A stretch of 64,000 nt of DNA from Pseudo-nitzschia pungens (GCA_037355855.1 CM074761.1:1116001-1180000); one strand, 5' to 3'. Shown: positions 53,517 through 64,000, numbered from the stretch's first letter. The notes: generated from the letters alone by a model not told the origin. Made by a program: numbers and translations.

Positions 53517-55334
53517 CCCTCTGTTGCCTTCCACAAATTCAAATTATCCAAACAGATGCAAACAATCCACAAGGTGCTAGAGAAAAATAAGTGTCACGAA
53601 GTCGTGTTCTGATGGTAACACCTTCCCGGCAAGGTGAAAGTTTGCTGTCGTAGACTTAGTGAAAGTGGGTGCCTAATTTCTACTTTGAATTAAAATGATC
53701 AATTTTGGTCATGTCCGCATGAGACACAGGGTATGTTCAAGCTTCGTAGTCGATTTTTTCTAAAGCCCTGTCTCATAATTATCGAAACTAGTCTTGGATT
53801 TAATTGCCTGAGGGCCAGACTGATAAATAGGGAAATAGTTCATCGCATTTTGAAGTTCGTCAACACTTACAAGTCAGAATGCACCAGGTACTTGTACAAT
53901 TGTCTGCCTACCGGTATTGCATTCTTCCTCTACCGGTACGATACACAGGATAAACCTTACCTAAAGACAACAAAGTTTGATTGAATGAATAACCTTAAGG
54001 TTTTAATTAGTTAAGATTACTGCTCACTTCTTCTATTATTTTTTTGAATGAGAACGGTATGTCAACGGTTGAAAAAATAATTATTATACTAGTACAGTAA
54101 TAAAATCAAAAACACTCTTTTCTGATCGAAAGAATTTTAATCCCTCCTGATGACTAAGTAATTACGAAAGGCTTAGCAGTCATACCTCAACGAGAACTAC
54201 CGTATCGATAGACGACTTGGTACTACGAAAGAGATGGGCTACTACTAGTAGTAGTAGATAAGCACCCTCCTCCACTGCTTCATGAGATACGAATCAAACC
54301 GAATTTACACTATCCCAAACACCACATTTGCGATAGGGTTGTATGGTTACCAAAAAAGAATACATGTGGTTACCAAAAAAGGATACATAGAAGTAATACG
54401 GTACAGAACCAGCACACTGCTGCAACAAGAACTCAGATAGCAAAAATCTAAACATCACCAGCGCTTGGTTTAGGGCTCCATCTTTATTATCATTTTTAAT
54501 GGAATACGAACTTTCAGTCTTTGGCTACTAGTGTTGTGACTAGTAGTGGGGAATGACCTACAACAACACCAACAACTAGTACTACTGGTAGTAGTAGTCC
54601 ATTAACAACAAGGTGAATGCAATCTGCTGGAATGCTTCGTCTCCCATTTTCAAGACCCTCCTACTGTTCTTTCTGGCGCCGATGATTCAAATTACTAGTG
54701 TATCTGATTCAACCACTACCATCCTCATCATCACTACTATTATTTTTCTTCTTTTCTCTTCCCACTAAAGGGTCTTCTTTCTACTATCGGTAGCACTGGT
54801 ACTACGGTTTCTTCGTTGCAAAGAACGACCGATGTGCAAAATTCAAAACACGTACGTACTATCAGGTATTAGGTAACCTTAGTAGTAGCCTATCGGATGC
54901 GGTAGGTAAGGTTATGTATGGGTAAGGTTAAGGTGGTTTACCCGTACGGAATGGATTTTAAAACAACATACCCTAGACAGAACATGTGCGGTAACCTTAC
55001 GCCGGTCGGGGCGGGGCATTGCTGCTTTCGAAAAAAATACCGGGCCGTGTAGGAAACAACGGAAAGCGATGCACGAAGTAGGAAGCGGGAAAAAAGAAAT
55101 GCATGAAAACTCATGTCAATCTTGCAATGGTGCCGGTAAATTACCGGTGAGGCAACTGGTAAAGGTAAGGTTACCGGTACAGAAATCTTTTTGTCCAGAA
55201 GTCGCAAACATTTTTTGATTGCAGGTTGACTTCGTATCCGCATCGAAGCATATTACAGTAGTCGTCAACTTTTCCGTCCTTACCAACCAAGAGCATCAGG
55301 ACAAGATAATACTATTGGATGGCAACCAGCAAGC
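53517..55334. other. Long intergenic region upstream of the cyclase gene
   Basis: No convincing gene. CTACTAGTAGTAG tracts occur near 54240-54260 and 54570-54600. From about 54840 to 55190 there is a dense cluster of GGTAACCTTA, GTAAGGTTAAGG, CCTTACGCCGG and ACCGGTGAGG...GGTAAGGTTACCGGTAC words, ending about 145 bp before the cyclase ATG. Confidence 0.55.
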
Positions 55335-58300
55335 ATGGAGGACACTAGCTTCATGTCATCGTTTGCCGATTGCAAATTGGTCACAGACCAGAACATAAAA
55401 CTACCTTTGAGTGTCGCGGTGCTGATTTATGCGGTCCTGATTTTGGGAATGACCTTGATCCTGGCATCGTTTGGCCCATCGAAGAACAGAGACTTGAAGG
55501 AACTCGGATTGCGCCCGCACGGCAAGAATCTGTGGGAATGGTGGTGGAGTTACAACATCAATGCAAAGAGCGGACCATCCGGGATCCCTGGATACGATCC
55601 GATTCTGGGATCCTTCGACCCCTCGAGTCGTGCAGCCTTTCATGTGTCGGCAATTCTGGGGTTTTGGGCGATGATTTTGCGAGCCGGACTTTTCTTTGCC
55701 GACGGTGCCAACGACGAGTTGAGCGTGTGCAAGGGATTTTACGAGGACGTCGTGCCTTCGGCGGTGTCGGCCGTTGGTTTGTACGCATTGGTGATCGGAT
55801 ACGTGATTCACAATCTTCTTCCGGGTGTCAGCAAGCCCGGAGGCCCGCGTCCCCACAAGATTCCCAGGAGTCCCAAGTGGAAAGACGGTCGCATCGCTCT
55901 GCCGGAGGAAGATTTGAAAGGCTGGACGTTCTTGACTGCCGAAAAATCCCACCGAGCAACCTCGAAACAATTTGATTCAGAAACACTCTTGACAGGAGAA
56001 CCGGCCGGACGCCACACTTGGTTCAGCGTACAGAGAGAAACTCATGAAGACTCGACACCCGAACCCAGAGACGAAGTGCCCGTCGAGGGAGGAATTGGAA
56101 AATTCGTCGTAAGCTTGTTTTCTCCGAGCAAGAAACCCAAACCAGGATCGAGAAAATAACGCAATTGATGTCGACGAGAGCCTTGTCCAAGAGATGGCGT
56201 TGGGGGGACGCCCCGCACCCGGATTTGAGCCGTCCGTGAATCCCAACTCAAACGACCAAATCTTCCGCGCCCAGCAAATCCGCAATTACCTCCGAGAATA
56301 CAACAGAAAATCCGAGGCAAACGACGACGACGACGACGCGTCCATGCCATCGCCTCCACCCGATTTGTCTTTCGTTCCCAAAACGATCCAAGAATCTTGC
56401 CGGAAAGCGGTTCAGTTCTACAATATGTTGCTTTGCGAGGACGGCCACTGGGCGGGCGACTACGGAGGTCCGCACTTTTTGCTTCCGGGATTGATTGTGA
56501 CGTGGTATGTCATGAATCGACCCTCCAAGTTGATCGATGAAAACCAGGCCCGCATGATGATGCATTATATTCGAGTTCATCAACAACTGGATGGTGGATG
56601 GGGCAGCCATATTGAATCGCCATCTACCATGTTTGGAAGTGTGCTGATGTACGTTTCTCTGAGGTTGCTGGGCGCCGAGAAAGACGACGAAGCTTGCGTC
56701 AAAGCAAGAGAATTCATGGATGAACAAGGCGGAGCGCTCTATACATCGAGTTGGTCCAAGTTTTATCTGTGCCTGCTGGGGGTCATGGACTGGAAAGGTC
56801 ACAATTCCGTCCCGCCAGAAATGTGGTTGCTCCCGAATTGGACTCCCTTTCATCCCGGACGTTTGTGGTGTCACGCACGGATGGTATATTTGCCAATGGG
56901 GTATCTTTACTGGATCCCGTTTTGTCTACGCAAACGCTGAATCGGATCCATTGATTGCGGAATTGAGAAAAGAATTATACGCCTCTCAATCCTATGATTC
57001 GATCCCATGGGTCAAAACCCGACATTGGATTGCGGAAACCGACAACTACTCGCCGATCCCACTCGTTATGAAAATCATTGCAGAATATTCTTGCGAGATA
57101 CGAGAATTGGACGTTGTTCGATGGCTTCCGGAACTACTTCCGCAAACTGGGTTTGGAATTTTCTCTGGAATACATGAAAGCGGAAGATTTGCAAACGAAT
57201 TTACATCGACATCGGACCCGTCAACAAGGTGTTGAACATGCTGTCGATGTACCACCACAGCACCTTGGAGCGGGGCGGAGAAAGCGACGCCGACCTCCTC
57301 GTCGAAAAGCACATGGCACGGGTCCGGGATTATTTGTGGGTTGCCGAGGACGGAATCAAAATGCAAGGGTACAACGGCTCTCAGTGCTGGGACACCAGTT
57401 TCGCCACCCAAGCGATGTGGGAGGCCGAACTCCTGGACGAGTTTCCGGACCTGACCCGCAAGGTGTGGGGTTATTTCGAGAGAACCCAGATCTTGTCGAC
57501 GAAGGTATCCCGGTCGAGCCCCGCGTACGGCTTTGAATCCAACGGCAATCGAGAGAAGTTTTATCGTCACATATCCGAGGGCGGGTGGCCGTTTTCGACA
57601 TCGGCACACGGCTGGCCCATCAGCGACTGCACCGGGGAAGGTTTGAAAGCCACGCTGTGCTTGCTCAAAACCAAAACGATTCGGGATGCTCTCGACAATG
57701 ACAATGGCAACGACGAGAACGGGGGGCGGGGCATCTTGCCGATCTCGGACGAACGCCTTTTTCGAGCCGCGAATATCTTGTTGACGTATCAAAACGAGGA
57801 CGGAGGCTGGGCCACGTACGAGAACAATCGCGGGTGGGGTTGGTACGAGTCGCTGAATCCGAGCGAGGTATTCGGCGACATCATGATCGACTACTCGTAC
57901 GTGGAATGCTTCCATGGCATCGCTGACGGCCCTGGCCGATTTCGCGGAAGCCTTCCCCGACCACAGGACCGACGATGTTCGCCGGAGCATCGACAAGGGG
58001 CGAGCGTTCCTGAAGAGCATCCAGCGCGACGATGGTTCCTGGTACGGATCGTGGGCCTGTTGCTTCTGCTACGGAATCTGGTTCGGAATCGAGGGCCTGA
58101 TCAAGTGCGGGGAGCCCGCGGATTCGCCCTGCATCACCAGGGCCTGCCGTTACCTGCTCAAGCACCAGCGTCCGAACGGCGGATGGGGAGAAGATTTTAC
58201 TTCGTGCTACGACAAGGATTACGCGAGGGACGGAATGAAAGCCTACGGCGATAGCGAAGGCAGCGGAGTCGTCAACACGGCGTGGGCTCTGATGGCCCTG

Positions 58301-58513
58301 TCCTACGCGAAATGCGACGACGTGGAAGCCATTCGCAGGGGCGTGAAGTACCTCATGAAAAGACAGCTGCCATCGGGAGATTGGCCCCAAGAAGGCATCA
58401 GCGGAGTCTTCAATCGAAGCATAGGCATCACGTACACCGCTTATCGCAATGTGTTCCCTATCTGGGCACTGGGACGATGCCGTGAAGTTTACGGAGAAGA
58501 AAAATTGTCGTAA
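55335..58513 (+). CDS. Oxidosqualene cyclase with an N-terminal membrane domain (frame broken five times)
   Basis: The cyclase folds 2,3-oxidosqualene into the first sterol (cycloartenol or lanosterol). Residues 1 to about 190 form an extra domain with three hydrophobic spans (LPLSVAVLIYAVLILGMTLI, AFHVSAILGFWAMILRAGLF, AVSAVGLYALVIGYVIHNLL) and WEWWWSYNINAKSG. The cyclase follows: GWTFLTAEKS...AGRHTWFS, then CEDGHWAGDYGGPHFLLPGL, GYNGSQCWDTSFATQAMWEA, SDCTGEGLKATLCLL (catalytic Asp present; the family norm is DCTAE), and the terminal QW repeats NEDGGWATYE, DGSWYGSWACCFCYGIWF and NGGWGEDF. Five +1 shifts are needed (near 56150, 56911, 57078, 57201 and 57910). With them the protein is about 1,058 residues against 730-760 for usual cyclases. 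Family homology on both sides of each later break makes the joins secure. Which product is made cannot be read from the sequence. Confidence 0.88.
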
Positions 58514-58697
58514 GGAATCTCTTTTTCGCCAAGAGAGATGAGAAACCAAAAAGCAACAATTTTTTCGAACTCTCGAAACAGTGAAGCTACGAGAACAAAG
58601 TTGTCATTAAAAGTTGACGTAGAGTAATCAGACCTTAGTTTGTCAATGAATTACTTTTATTTGTCGTCGTCGTCGTCGTCGTCAAGCCGATTGCCGT

Positions 58698-61552
58698 CTA
58701 TTGTACGGGCACGGCGCGCTTGTAATAGTGCTGCTGAACGAACGACAGAATGGTTTGTATCGTTCGGTTGATTGCGTCCTCGCCGCGGTCACCATTGTCC
58801 ACGCGCAACGTCGGTATGCCCCAGGCATCATCCACCTTTCCGTTTTCGCTGGACTGGAGAACCCGAAACATTTCTTCGCATTCGGTGGCTTCGTCCCCGA
58901 GAGGCAATCTCGCACGAGCCGACTCGTCCCGCGTTCTTCTGTCCAACATTACGGAGGACGATGGGATATCGAGATGGACCAGGATCGGAACGGCCGATTC
59001 ACGGTGTTCCGATACCGCATCTCTGTATCGTCGCACGCTTGCATTCGAATCACCATCACCACGTGCTTGGTTCCGTTGTCGCAGAGCAAACCATTTCGAA
59101 TTTCCGACGTGCCACGTCTCCACGACTCGACAACATCCGGACGCGAGGGACTCTTCGTCCCTCCTCCGTTCCGCGTCGAAAACTAGATCGTCCCACGCAA
59201 ACTTGTTGCTGTCGTTGTCGTTGTCGTCGTTGTGGTTGTCGTCGTCGTTGTGATGGTGGTGCTTGCGGTTCGGGGACTCCCCGCCATCTCCGAACCGATG
59301 CCCGCCGGGTCGGAGCCTCCTCCGGTCGCGCAGAACCTCGCCCAGTTCCGGATCGAACCTCCAGCCCAGGATCGAGGCCAGTTTCTCGCCGATCGTGGTC
59401 TTGCCCGCGGCGTGGCAGCCCGTCAGCGCGACGCAAACCGGAACGGTGGCGTACCTCGTTCGGGTCGGCACGCCGAAGCACACCCCGGTGGTGAACAGCA
59501 GGATGGACCTCCGGGTCCAGCCGGCGTCCGCGTCCGCGCTCGCGCCATCGGCACCCTTGGTCCGAGCGGTGCGAGGTTCGGAGCGATCGGGGGGGCTCCT
59601 CGTCCACTCCACGCGGTTCGGGAATCCCTCTGCGCCGCGGGTGCTCGGTCCGCCCCGAAGCACTTCGACCCGAAGAGGAACAAACCGCGCCATGCACAGA
59701 TGCGAGCCGGTGTCGCCATTGCCATCGATATCGTTGTTATCGTTGTTATCGTCGTCGTTATCGTTATTGTTATCGTTATCCTTGGAAGACTCCCGTGCCA
59801 GAGCCACGGCTTGCTTCGTACGTTTCGGTTCGTTGCGGCCGGTGGCCGTCGTCGGTCTCGGTCCGGGTATCGCCTTCGGCGGAAGGATCCCCGCCCCGGG
59901 CGAGGCCGTGGCAGGCTTTCGCGTGCGCCACCAGCGAGTTCGGCGGTCGAAATCCCAGGAAGCCCGCACTCGGCTCGCGTCACGAGGGTGACGAATCCCT
60001 CCGCTCGCCACTGAAACTCCTTCGGATACGACCCGGCCGTCCACAGAACGGAGGCCATCCTGGGGGGATCCGAAAAATCGCCGCTGCCGCTGCCGCGAGC
60101 GGCCAAGCCCGTCCGGGTCGTCCAGTAATAGATGCAATCGCCAACGATTCGGTCCAATCCTACGGTTTTTATCACCGGGGGCGTGGATGTGGTGGATGTG
60201 GAAGTCGAAGTCGAGTCAACGTCGTCGTCCTCCAGATACGCAACCTGCAGATTCCACAGGGCGTGGTGGCATCGCTTTCCGTCTCCGTCGCACAGGTTCA
60301 ATCGCCGGGCATCCGAGACCCATTCCTCCAGCGGCGGGGAATTTCCGTCCGCGTCCGCGTTTGCGTTTGCGCTCGCGTCCGCCCCCGGAGGTTCGATCGA
60401 TTTCGCGAACCGATCGTATTCCGGCTCGACCATGGCAACGGCCTGGGCCACCACCTCTTCCGCGGTCCGATTGGCGTCGACGCGTTTGACCAGGGTCGTC
60501 GTTGTCGTCGCGTTGTTGCTGTCGTTGCTGTCGTCGTTGTGCATCCTCGACAGGGCCGACAGGATCCGCCGGCCGAGTTCCGGGTCCTTGTCCAATCGAT
60601 CGTCCCACGGATTGTAGAGCGACGCGCCGCCGCCGGTCCCCCTGCGCTCGGCCACCCTCGATCGCCGCACGCTCGGATCGATGTCGAGAACGAGCAGCAG
60701 CCGCGGCCTCAGCTTCAGGTCTCGCGGCCAGCAAAAGACCGAATCCTCCATGGATTCCACGTCCGGCGGAGGACTGCTTTCGGCGTTGCCGTCGCTTTCT
60801 CCCTTGTAGGCGACCGTGTAGGCGAGCGTGCTGGCGTACCAGCGGTCCACAACGACGACCCTGACGTTCTCGCTCATGCGGTGGATTTCGTATTCCAGCA
60901 CGTAGTTGGACACGGTGTAGAAGACCCGGGCCAGGATGCCACCCCGGTGATCAAAGAGCGGGCGGATTTTCTTGAGACAGGCCGAGGGCGTCTTGGTAGC
61001 GATTGCGCAAGCCCGGTCGCCGTTTCCGCTTGCGCCGTTTTTGTTGCTGCTGTTGTTTTTGCTGCTGTTTCTCGCCAGGATTTCGTTCATGCGCTGCGTG
61101 AGGGATCGGCACAGCGTCGTCTTTCCGCTGCCGTCGAGTCCCTCGATCTCTATGAGAAACCTGCGGTTGCCGAAGGCATTGTTGGTGTCGGTGTCGTTCC
61201 TGCTTTTGTTCTCGTCCCGGAGGGTCATGTAGTCCTCGACGTTTTGCAGGAGGGAATAAAAGTCCTCCGCGACGGTTTCCCCGTCCGGGATCAGGCCGAC
61301 GCGCAGCTCCCTTCGTGCGATGCGCAAGAGGGTGGCGGCCGTGCGAAAGTTGGTGCAGAGACCGGGGATCGGAAACGAGTCGAAGCAGTGCTGGTAGATG
61401 CCATCGTCGTACGGTTCGTGCTCGTGCTCGGGAGATGCTTCGGGAGATGCTTCGGGGGGACCGGGTGTGGATTCTGATCCTGATCCTGATGCTGGTGACG
61501 ACGAGGATGAGTGTGGCGATGGGGAGGGTGACGAGCTATGTTCGGATGTCAT
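58698..61552 (-). CDS. CMPK2-like thymidylate-kinase-fold enzyme fused to a second P-loop kinase
   Basis: ATG 61552 (MTSEHSSSPSP) starts a Ser/Pro-rich leader. The first kinase has P-loop IEIEGLDGSGKTTLCRSL, lid-side CLKKIRPLFDHRGGILARVF, VVVVDRWYASTLAYTVAYKG and CWPRDLKLRPRLLLVLDIDP. These match UMP-CMP kinase 2, which phosphorylates (d)CMP/(d)UMP in mitochondria. After YYWTTRTGLAARG and TLVTRAECGLPGISTAEL, a +1 shift near 59936 gives LVAHAKACHGLARGGDPSA. A second shift near 59780 leads through an Asn/Asp linker to RFVPLRVEVLRGG. Then comes a second P-loop kinase: VALTGCHAAGKTTIGEKLAS, CCRVVETWHVGNSKWFALRQ, PILVHLDIPSSSVMLDRRTR. The joined protein is about 950 residues. If the 59780 join is wrong, the second kinase could be a separate gene starting at ATG 59693. 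Confidence 0.65.
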
Positions 61553-61669
61553 CGGGTTTGCTTCTGCGGGATTTGTGTGCAATGAAACGGGGAGGGCAAG
61601 ACGAGCAGGAATGGAATGGAATGGGATGGACCTGAGTGCCGTGGTGTGGTGTGAGGGTCCAATCAACAA

Positions 61670-62800
61670 GGTGGAATAGAGTATTACAGTGGTAAGAGCT
61701 GAAACTCGGCTACTCGGTCTCTCGGTCTCACGGTCTCACGGTCTCACGGCTCCGGGTGAGCTCATGCGCTAATGCATCATCGAACAAAGATTACCATCAA
61801 TCAAACTATTAACTCCTACGAAACTCCTAACTCATCATCATACCGTGCGGTATCCTCAAAACAACAACCAAAAAGAACAAGATCTTCCCATCCAATCAAA
61901 ATCAAAAGCGCGAAGTAAGTCGTTCCTGTTCTATCATAACACTGATACGGTACGTAGGCTATGATGCTTGCGATTGTACATAAGGTAATTATGTACCAGT
62001 ACAAGAATGGCGAACTCACTGGAAGGTCGGAGTTAGTTGTAATGGTAAGGTTGCGAGGACGGGGATGACGATGATGTTGTTTGTGACGTCTAAAAACACA
62101 ACATCTCGGGGCTTTTCATTTGGTGACATCTTCCATCAGGACGAGCCTTCTTTGACGTCGCGTGAGAGTAAAGATCACACATGATAGAACACCTTCATCA
62201 TCCTCCGATACCGTACAGAACAAGTACCGGTACGTCTGGTAATACGACGAAGTAGTACTAATGATAGTGATAATATAATCATTCCGTAAAGTTGTTTTCC
62301 GGTTTTAGAGTGATTGATCCGGAATGCAGGTAAAGGTAACTTACAAGTATGTACGGTACGGATTGCTGCTTCCGCGATCGATGACATGTGCTTTGATTGG
62401 GGTTGTGACAGATTTTTTCTGTTCAATCAAAAGTGATGCTCGTGTTCTAGGATTACGATTGCATACGGTACTACATGATACAAGTTGAAAGTAGTAACCA
62501 ACCTTTCGCTATCGTACGGTGATCATTCATTCCTGTACAAGTATTGTACGGTACATGCATCCATCCATCCATTCGAATTCATTCCGATTTGCATCGCCAT
62601 CCATTCTTATCGTTGAGAGAGAGGAAGAGTACAGTACCGGTCCGTACTTCCATCACACGGTACAACAACAACAGCAGCAACAACAACAACAACAACAACA
62701 AGCAGCACCCTGTTGCCCATGCCATCCATCCGAGTCGCATCGTTCTCACCGCGATCGATTCCAATCGAAACACAAATAGAACAGATCCATCGTCACCACG
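61670..62800. other. Intergenic region between divergent genes, GTAC-rich
   Basis: No gene. A TCGGTCTCACGG repeat occurs near 61710-61745. GGTAAGGTTGCG, GGTACGTAGG, ACCGGTACG and TGTACGGTAC words crowd 61950-62660, the last ones about 150 bp upstream of the carrier ATG at 62801. A (CAA)n run lies at about 62663-62703. Confidence 0.55.
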
Positions 62801-64000
62801 ATGCCGCCAACCGCCACCGCCAACGCAACCGAAAAGAGACCCCTGGGCCACACCCTGCTGGCCGGTGGCACCGCCGGCTTCGTCGAGTCGTCCGTTTGTC
62901 ACCCGCTCGACACCGTCAAGACGAGGATGCAGCTGAGAAACAACCACGTCGAATCGGTGAGCCATCGACTCAGGCACTCGCTGGTGGAACCGGCCGTCCT
63001 TCGCGTCCGGCACTCGCTGGTGGAACCGGCCCTGCGCCTGCGAAACAAGCACTCGTTTGTGGAACCGGGACACCTGGTCCAACTCAGGCATCAACCTCGT
63101 CATCAAAGCCATCATCTCCATCATCTCCACCACCATCATTCCTATGCCGAGCCGTCGTTGATTCGCCCCGACGTTGTCAATGCCGCAAATGCTGCAAATA
63201 CCGCAAATGGCGGTGCGGCAACACACAACAGCACCAACACGCCCCAGTTGAAAGCCGGTGCCACCCGCAGCAAGGGTAGCAATGCCGCGGTCGCCTCCAA
63301 AACTCGGGTGGTTGACCCGGTTTCGGGGGCTCGTCCCGAGAGACCTTTTGCTGTTAACGCCGCCAACGCAAAGAATGCATCGCCATCGCCATCGACATCC
63401 TCATCGCCATCGACATCGGCATCGGCATCGACATCGACATCGACATCGACATCGACATCGACATCGACAAAGCAGCCCGTCGCGCGAAACAGCAGTGCGG
63501 CAAAGTGCTGGTGGAACCTGCCGCAGCAACGCGACCGGCATCGACACCGACACCAGCATCGCAAACGGAACCCTTCCGCGATCCGTTCTTCTTCCAAGCG
63601 CACCTTTTTGTCGTCGAGCGCGCGAAGCCTCCCGAGATCCATCGCCGCGGAACCCGCGAGCCTTCCCGTGCATCGCCGCACCGCGCCGACGACCGCACGT
63701 GCTTTCGCCGGTCTCGGTTGCGGCAATCCCTCGGCTCGCGCGGCGCAAACGACCCACCCGGCATCCTTCTCGACGTCGTCCTCGTCCTCGTCGTCCTCGT
63801 CCTCGTCGGCGCCATCGTCGGGGCCAAGGAGTCCTTCGTCGCGGTGCGGGTGGTGGAATCCATATCCACCGAACCGCAAACCGCGCCGAACGACCGCTAC
63901 GAGCACCGCCGATGCCTCGAATCGTTCCTTTCAAACGCGAAGAGTGCCGATGGGTCCGCTCTCCAACAGCATCAGCGGCAGCACCAGCCGCAGTAGCAAA
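62801..64000 (+). CDS. Mitochondrial carrier family protein, 5' part only, with a long low-complexity insertion or intron
   Basis: ATG 62801 opens a frame with the first half-repeat of a mitochondrial carrier: RPLGHTLLAGGTAGFVESSV followed by CHPLDTVKTRMQLR. This resembles the citrate/succinate-fumarate type. Normally the rest of repeat 1 would follow at once. Instead, after HVES there is a possible donor GTGAGC (62957), and the same frame stays open without a stop to the window end. It encodes RHSLVEPAVLRV/RHSLVEPALRLR/KHSFVEPG repeats, His-rich, Ser/Thr-rich (TCGACA microsatellite at 63390-63470) and basic stretches. Either this is a carrier with a very long insertion or, more likely, a large intron that happens to be open. 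The gene is truncated by the window edge. Confidence 0.6.
   Translation, partial: MPPTATANATEKRPLGHTLLAGGTAGFVESSVCHPLDTVKTRMQLRNNHVESVSHRLRHSLVEPAVLRVRHSLVEPALRLRNKHSFVEPGHLVQLRHQPRHQSHHLHHLHHHHSYAEPSLIRPDVVNAANAANTANGGAATHNSTNTPQLKAGATRSKGSNAAVASKTRVVDPVSGARPERPFAVNAANAKNASPSPSTSSSPSTSASASTSTSTSTSTSTSTKQPVARNSSAAKCWWNLPQQRDRHRHRHQHRKRNPSAIRSSSKRTFLSSSARSLPRSIAAEPASLPVHRRTAPTTARAFAGLGCGNPSARAAQTTHPASFSTSSSSSSSSSSSAPSSGPRSPSSRCGWWNPYPPNRKPRRTTATSTADASNRSFQTRRVPMGPLSNSISGSTSRSSK

Noticed and set aside
56140..57960. Very short introns as the cause of the cyclase frame breaks
   Set aside because: Protein homology continues residue by residue across each break with one surplus base, leaving no room for an intron.
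55335..58513. A shared slippery motif for programmed +1 frameshifting
   Set aside because: I compared the codons at about twenty break sites and found no common heptamer, rare codon or stop; the sites differ freely.
59693..59693. ATG here as the certain start of a separate second kinase gene
   Set aside because: Coding-like sequence continues upstream through the linker into the CMPK2-like part, so I prefer one fused gene; kept only as an alternative.
1..64000. Bacterial origin or contamination
   Set aside because: Canonical spliceosomal introns with coding continuity across them, organelle presequences and family content are eukaryotic throughout.

Overview
This is a window of nuclear DNA from a eukaryotic alga, most likely a pennate diatom or a close stramenopile relative. 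The support is spliceosomal GT-AG introns of about 80-450 nt, bipartite plastid-targeting presequences (an ASAFAP motif and a twin-arginine lumen signal), an iota-type carbonic anhydrase, a Dictyostelium-cAR-like GPCR, mitochondrial presequences, and long intergenic stretches rich in microsatellites. There is no operon structure and I see no rRNA, tRNA or CRISPR. || Layout. 1-9.8 kb: a cystinosin-like PQ-loop transporter (+), a thylakoid-lumen protein (+), an unrecognised multi-pass membrane protein (-), and a mitochondrial pyruvate carrier in which MPC1-like and MPC2-like halves are fused (+). 9.8-12.8 kb: no genes, but a family of short diverged hairpin-like repeats. 12.8-26 kb: a tiny LSD1-type zinc-finger protein ending in a CaaX box (-), a short-chain dehydrogenase (+), a GPCR (-), a MITE-like element, an SLC52-like transporter (+), a TPR-like protein (+) and an MFS transporter (-). 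26-36 kb: a mitochondrial coiled-coil protein (+), a decayed frame, repeat arrays, a small unknown gene (-), and a three-domain plastid iota-carbonic anhydrase (+). 36-46 kb: a protein whose N-terminus resembles the TPP1/ACD shelterin OB fold (-), a D-ribulokinase-like FGGY kinase (+) with a tandemly copied 3' end, and a large NAD-glutamate dehydrogenase (-). 46-64 kb: a phosphate-type MFS transporter (-), an oxoglutarate/malate carrier (+), a lysine-rich protein (-), an oxidosqualene cyclase with an extra N-terminal membrane domain (+), a CMPK2-like kinase fused to a second P-loop kinase (-), and the first exon of another mitochondrial carrier (+). || Functional links are loose, as expected for a nuclear genome. 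Several genes serve carbon and energy metabolism: the pyruvate carrier, oxoglutarate/malate carrier, glutamate dehydrogenase, iota-carbonic anhydrase and ribulokinase. || About 27 single-base frame breaks interrupt 11 otherwise convincing genes, and almost all are in the +1 direction, while nine other genes are perfectly open. I treat this first as a possible insertion-biased sequence artefact and second as possible biology. For the broken genes I give the span of the whole reconstructed gene. Functions are judged from remembered family motifs; no search was run.
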